Assembly: GCA_040877875.1 (NCBI GenBank)
Contig: JBBDNC010000069.1
Span: forward strand, 1-27,565
Direction of reading: 5' to 3'
From: JBBDNC01 sp040877875
Lineage (GTDB): Bacteria; Bacteroidota; Rhodothermia; Balneolales; Balneolaceae
DNA length: 27,565 bases
Shown: piece after piece, positions 23,676 through 27,565 of the stretch
Numbering within the stretch: position 1 is the stretch's first letter
Layout of the letters: each line of letters starts with the position of its first letter
Program-made: the position numbers and the translations under genes
Notes under the pieces: model-generated
What the model was told of the DNA's origin: nothing
The model's input: only the letters and a program-made list of their open reading frames with translations
The model's database searches: none

Positions 23676-24992
23676 ATGGTACGATTTATCAGTACAAACG
23701 GAAAATCAGAGGCAGTCTCATTCACAAAGGCCATGCAGCAGGGCCTGGCTCCTGACGGAGGTCTGTATATGCCTGACAGTATTCCCCGGCTTCCTCCCGG
23801 GTTCTGGAATACCCTGGAAACATACTCCCTACAACAAATCGCTGTGGAAGTGAGCAAACGATTTATAGGAGATGAACTTTCAGAGGAGTCCCTGCAGACA
23901 TTGGTGGATCAGGCGATTAACTTCGATGCACCCCTGGTGCATCTCTACGATCAGGTGTGGCTTCTTGAATTGTTTCATGGCCCGACACTGGCCTTCAAGG
24001 ATTTCGGAGCCCGGTTTATGGCCCAGGCGTTTGCCCGTTTGGATGAAAGCAGAGACCGGGATCTGCTGATCCTGGTGGCGACCTCCGGCGATACGGGAAG
24101 TGCCGTGGCGAACGGTTTTTATGGGGTGCCGGGCACCCGGGTCTGCCTCCTCTATCCCTCGGGCAAGGTGAGTCCGCTTCAGGAAAAACAGATGACAACA
24201 CTCGGAGGCAATGTTACGGCTCTGGAGGTGGACGGAACCTTTGACGACTGCCAAAAACTGGTCAAAACGGCATTCGGGGACATAAAGCTGAGAGAAAAAC
24301 TCCGTCTCAGTTCCGCCAACTCCATTAACATCGCCCGGCTGCTTCCGCAGTCGTTTTATTACATTTCGGCCTGCAGCTCGATCCGCAAAGAGACAGATAC
24401 GGATGTTTCACCCGTTTATTCCGTTCCCAGCGGCAATTTTGGAAATCTGACGGCAGGGTTGCTGGCCATGAAAATGGGTCTGCCGTTCGAACGGTTTCTG
24501 GCTGCCACCAATCGCAACGACGTCGTTCCGGAATATCTGGAAACGGGTATTTTCGAGCCCAGGCCATCGGTACAGACGATCTCAAATGCGATGGATGTGG
24601 GGGATCCAAGTAATTTTGACAGGTTGAGATATCTTTTTGATAACTCTGCAGAGGCGTTCCGAAAGGTCGTGTGGGGTGCCTCTTTTAATGACCCTGAAAC
24701 CCGGAACTGTATCAAGAAGGTTTATGAAAAAACCGGCAGGGTCGTCGACCCTCACACGGCCGTCGGGCTTCTCGCGGCAGAGAAATACCGGAAGGAATCC
24801 GAAACAGGCCAGCCTCTGATTGTACTCTCTACTGCCCATCCTTCGAAGTTTGCCGATATCGTGGAACAGGAGATCGGCAGGCCCGTTGAGATTCCCGAAC
24901 AGCTTAAAGCTTGTCTGGATAGGGAGAAAACAAGTATCCCTGTGGGGAAAGACTATGAATCTTTCAAAAGTTTTCTCACCGGACATTTTTAA
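23676..24992 (+). CDS. thrC: Threonine synthase
   Basis: This PLP enzyme converts O-phosphohomoserine to threonine, the last step of the pathway. The 438-residue protein is the long fold-type II form with the N-terminal ThrC-specific region (FISTNGKSEAVSFTKAMQQGLAPDGGLYMP). The PLP lysine is K108 in LFHGPTLAFKDFGARF. VATSGDTGSAVANGF, VPSGNFGNLTAGLLA and LSTAHPSKFAD are standard blocks for this branch. It has no zinc ribbon and no regulatory domain, and so is clearly distinct from the threonine-synthase/LeuA fusion at 5.2-6.9 kb. It lies 9 bases after thrB and closes the thr cluster. The following 244 bases to purL show no gene that I recognise. Confidence 0.96.
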   Translation: MVRFISTNGKSEAVSFTKAMQQGLAPDGGLYMPDSIPRLPPGFWNTLETYSLQQIAVEVSKRFIGDELSEESLQTLVDQAINFDAPLVHLYDQVWLLELFHGPTLAFKDFGARFMAQAFARLDESRDRDLLILVATSGDTGSAVANGFYGVPGTRVCLLYPSGKVSPLQEKQMTTLGGNVTALEVDGTFDDCQKLVKTAFGDIKLREKLRLSSANSINIARLLPQSFYYISACSSIRKETDTDVSPVYSVPSGNFGNLTAGLLAMKMGLPFERFLAATNRNDVVPEYLETGIFEPRPSVQTISNAMDVGDPSNFDRLRYLFDNSAEAFRKVVWGASFNDPETRNCIKKVYEKTGRVVDPHTAVGLLAAEKYRKESETGQPLIVLSTAHPSKFADIVEQEIGRPVEIPEQLKACLDREKTSIPVGKDYESFKSFLTGHF

Positions 24993-25236
24993 TAAGGATA
25001 ACTTTTGCAGACTCATAGGCCTGAAATTCCGGATGTACGTGCTTTTGGCTTCTCCTGCAGGCAGTGGGTTTACCGGTGTTTCCGTGTTAAATTTATTCTG
25101 CAACCGGTTTTCCCGCCTCCTGGTTTTCAATACCCTGGCTGATTAAATAGGTCATGCATGAAAATGTCCGCGGAAAATCACAGCAGAATGAGAGTTGCAA
25201 TTTTCGTAATTTGGATTGATTGGAACGTTAAATAAT

Positions 25237-27492
25237 ATGGATACGATTAACATGTCATCTACTTCCGTAATGGAACCTGAAGTCACCCTGGAACTCGCTC
25301 TTGAGCATGGATTAACTGAAGATGAATTTGAAAAAGTTAAAGAGTTTTTAGGCCGTACTCCCACCTATACCGAACTCGGTGTCTATTCGGTGATGTGGAG
25401 TGAACACTGCTCTTATAAAAATTCGATCCTTGAGATCAAGAAATTACCGAATACCGGCGACCAGCTTTTGGTAGGGGCGGGTGAAGAGAACGCCGGCCTG
25501 GTGGATATCGGTGACGGATTGGCGTGCGCCTTCAAAATTGAAAGCCATAATCATCCCTCCGCGATCGAACCTTACGAGGGAGCCGCAACGGGAGTCGGGG
25601 GTATTCACCGGGATATTTTTACAATGGGAGCACGGCCGGTTGCTTCGTTGAACAGCCTCCGGTTCGGAAATTTGAAAAATCCCAGAGTCCGCTACCTGCT
25701 CGATGGAGTTGTCCGGGGAATCTCCGACTACGGTAATTCATTCGGAATCCCGATGGTCGGGGGGGAAATCTATTTTGACGATACCTATGAGGGAAATCCG
25801 CTGGTCAATGCGATGAGTGTAGGAATTGTCAGGGCCGGCGAGACGGCTTCGGCGATTTCGAAGGGGATCGGGAATCCGGTGATTATTGTCGGATCCAGTA
25901 CCGGACGTGACGGGATTCACGGGGCTACATTTGCCTCGGAAGAAATCAGCGAGGAGAGTGAAGCCAAGCGGCCGAGTGTCCAGGTCGGTGACCCGTTTAC
26001 GGAAAAGCTCCTGCTTGAAGCCAGTTTGGAAGCTCTCAAGACCGGAGTGGTCGTCGGAATGCAGGATATGGGAGCGGCGGGGATTGCCTGTTCGAGTTCG
26101 GAAATGGCGGCAAAGGGGGGAGAAGGAATGAATGTGGACCTGGATAAAGTCCCGACCCGTGAAGAAGGGATGACAGCCTACGAGATGTTGTTGAGCGAAA
26201 GCCAGGAGAGGATGCTGGTCGTTGCGGAAAAAGGCCGTGAGCAGGAGATCATTGATATCTATGAAAAATGGGATCTCAATGCTGTGGTAATCGGTGAAGT
26301 GGTTGAAGGGGAGAATGTAACCTATTGGCGGGATGGGGAAATCAAGGCGCAGATTCCGGCGGATTCACTGGTTTTGGGTGGGGGGGCACCTCAATATGAA
26401 CGGGAATCCCGGAAACCCGGATATCTGGATGAAGTACAGAATTTTGATTTGAATTCCCTGCAGCATCCCGAGGATCATAATGAGATCCTGATGAAACTGA
26501 TCGGGTCACCCGATATTGCTTCCAAACGTTGGGTCTACGAACAGTATGATACAACCGTCCGAACCAATACGGTCAATGCTCCCGGTGCATCTGACTCGGG
26601 CGTGATTCGAATCAAGGGGACTCGTAAAGGCTTGTCCGTAAAAACTGACTGTAACGGACGATATGTATATCTCAACCCTCGAAAAGGAGGCCAAATCGCA
26701 GTCGCTGAAGCTGCCAGGAATGTGGTCTGCAGCGGGGCGAAGCCTTTGGCAATCACAAACTGTCTGAATTTCGGCAATCCCTATAAGCCGGAGGTCTACT
26801 GGACTTTCAGGGAAGCTCTTGGAGGGATGGGCGATGCTTGTAAAGCACTCAATACGCCGGTAACGGGCGGCAATGTCAGTTTTTATAATGAAAATCCGAA
26901 TTCAGCCATCTTTCCGACCCCGGTGATCGGCATGCTCGGCCTGGTTGAAGATGTTTATGAGCATACCATGACACCGGGATTCAAGGAACAGGGAGATATC
27001 GTTTACTACCTGGGAGCGAAAAGAAAGGGGCTGGGGGGGACTGAGTTTCTGAAAGTCGTTCACGGCCTGACGACAGGGGATGCCCCCGATATCGACCTGA
27101 AATTTGAAGCCCACCTGCAGGAGAAATTGCTTCAGGCCATCCGGGAAAAGAGAATCAATGCTGCACACGATGTTTCAGACGGGGGACTCGCCACGGCTCT
27201 TGCTGAAATGAGTATCTTTTCCGGATTGGGAGCTGCCGTGTCGGTCAAAGAACTCAACGGTTCATACTATGAAGTGATGTACAGTGAGGCACAGTCCGGA
27301 GTGCTTATTACAACTCCGAGAGAGGATGCCGGGGCATTTGAAAGATTTTGCACCTCCCATGATCTTCCTTTCCGGGAGATGGGAGTTGTGGGCGGTGACA
27401 GGCTGGAAATCAACGAGTTTGTCAACCTGCCGGTTTCGGAGCTGACGGATCTCTACGAATCGGCTATTCCCGATGTGATGGAGAACAGTTGA
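25237..27492 (+). CDS. purL: Phosphoribosylformylglycinamidine synthase, PurL subunit
   Basis: This is the fourth step of purine synthesis: FGAR plus ATP and glutamine-derived ammonia give FGAM. From the ATG at 25237 it has 751 residues, matching the small PurL that needs separate PurQ and PurS, neither of which is in the window. Typical blocks are VTLELALEHGLT, ELGVYSVMWSEHCSYKNS, KIESHNHPSAIEPYEGAATGVGG, GSSTGRDGIHGATFAS, QDMGAAGIACSSSEMAAKG and the closing AHDVSDGGLATALAEM. The frame extends seven codons further to a TTG at 25216, but ATGs at 25237, 25252 and 25270 all fit the family start better; I take the first. No Shine-Dalgarno is apparent. A 14-bp GCCGGC-AC-GCCGGC palindrome follows the stop, without a T run. 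Confidence 0.96.
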   Translation: MDTINMSSTSVMEPEVTLELALEHGLTEDEFEKVKEFLGRTPTYTELGVYSVMWSEHCSYKNSILEIKKLPNTGDQLLVGAGEENAGLVDIGDGLACAFKIESHNHPSAIEPYEGAATGVGGIHRDIFTMGARPVASLNSLRFGNLKNPRVRYLLDGVVRGISDYGNSFGIPMVGGEIYFDDTYEGNPLVNAMSVGIVRAGETASAISKGIGNPVIIVGSSTGRDGIHGATFASEEISEESEAKRPSVQVGDPFTEKLLLEASLEALKTGVVVGMQDMGAAGIACSSSEMAAKGGEGMNVDLDKVPTREEGMTAYEMLLSESQERMLVVAEKGREQEIIDIYEKWDLNAVVIGEVVEGENVTYWRDGEIKAQIPADSLVLGGGAPQYERESRKPGYLDEVQNFDLNSLQHPEDHNEILMKLIGSPDIASKRWVYEQYDTTVRTNTVNAPGASDSGVIRIKGTRKGLSVKTDCNGRYVYLNPRKGGQIAVAEAARNVVCSGAKPLAITNCLNFGNPYKPEVYWTFREALGGMGDACKALNTPVTGGNVSFYNENPNSAIFPTPVIGMLGLVEDVYEHTMTPGFKEQGDIVYYLGAKRKGLGGTEFLKVVHGLTTGDAPDIDLKFEAHLQEKLLQAIREKRINAAHDVSDGGLATALAEMSIFSGLGAAVSVKELNGSYYEVMYSEAQSGVLITTPREDAGAFERFCTSHDLPFREMGVVGGDRLEINEFVNLPVSELTDLYESAIPDVMENS

Positions 27493-27565
27493 TCTGCCGG
27501 CACGCCGGCTGAATGTCAGTCTTAATCGGCGCCGGCTCCCGGCACGCGAATCAGAGTCAGCCTTC

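Noticed and set aside
27496..27509. GCCGGC-AC-GCCGGC palindrome after purL as a terminator.
   Set aside because: A two-base loop is too tight and no T run follows. It may be only a G+C-rich palindrome or the edge of another repeat.

Overview
This window is a densely coded bacterial chromosome segment of moderate G+C. It holds about 20 genes, nearly all housekeeping or central metabolism. The gene styles suggest a member of the FCB group (Bacteroidota, Rhodothermota or Balneolota; my guess is Balneolaceae-like). Pointers are a fused aspartokinase-homoserine dehydrogenase in a thrA-thrB-thrC cluster, small-form PurL, a long FadE-type acyl-CoA dehydrogenase behind a TetR gene, a WCGDA-type thioredoxin-like protein, and many genes without a Shine-Dalgarno sequence. 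This placement is inference; there is no rRNA or tRNA in the window to confirm it.

Layout. 1-2.8 kb: a dispersed palindromic repeat, hisI, and a PQQ-dependent dehydrogenase lipoprotein with a built-in cytochrome c. 2.8-4.9 kb: an accessory patch with an LCIB-type beta-carbonic-anhydrase homologue that lacks a normal start codon, a MerC-like membrane protein behind a metal-operator-like palindrome, and a ribbon-helix-helix/zinc-ribbon protein preceded by short tandem repeats. 4.9-7.4 kb (minus strand): a large composite repeat, then an unusual threonine-synthase-like enzyme fused to a LeuA-type allosteric domain, with a possible 11-codon leader peptide upstream, then a very acidic small protein. 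7.4-9.9 kb: a probable 150-bp MITE, anmK, and a conserved 331-aa-type protein of unclear function. 10.1-13.5 kb: a UbiA-type prenyltransferase, a thioredoxin-like protein, a class III aminotransferase and a small outer-membrane protein. 13.6-18.9 kb: a peroxiredoxin/thioredoxin-fold protein, pdxH, trmB, then a TetR regulator with fadE, closed by a rho-independent terminator. 19-27.5 kb: a second composite repeat, proC (minus), then thrA-thrB-thrC and purL (plus).

How the genes relate. The thrABC cluster makes threonine from aspartate. The separate fusion enzyme carries a second, deeply different threonine-synthase fold joined to a domain that in LeuA and citramalate synthase binds leucine or isoleucine. 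This suggests branched-chain feedback acting directly on a threonine-synthase-like step, and it is the most interesting item here. The second is a family of mosaic intergenic repeats at three loci. A constant 16-bp palindrome and a constant GGGGTGTGTTC tail frame hairpins whose sequences differ between copies although each remains self-complementary.
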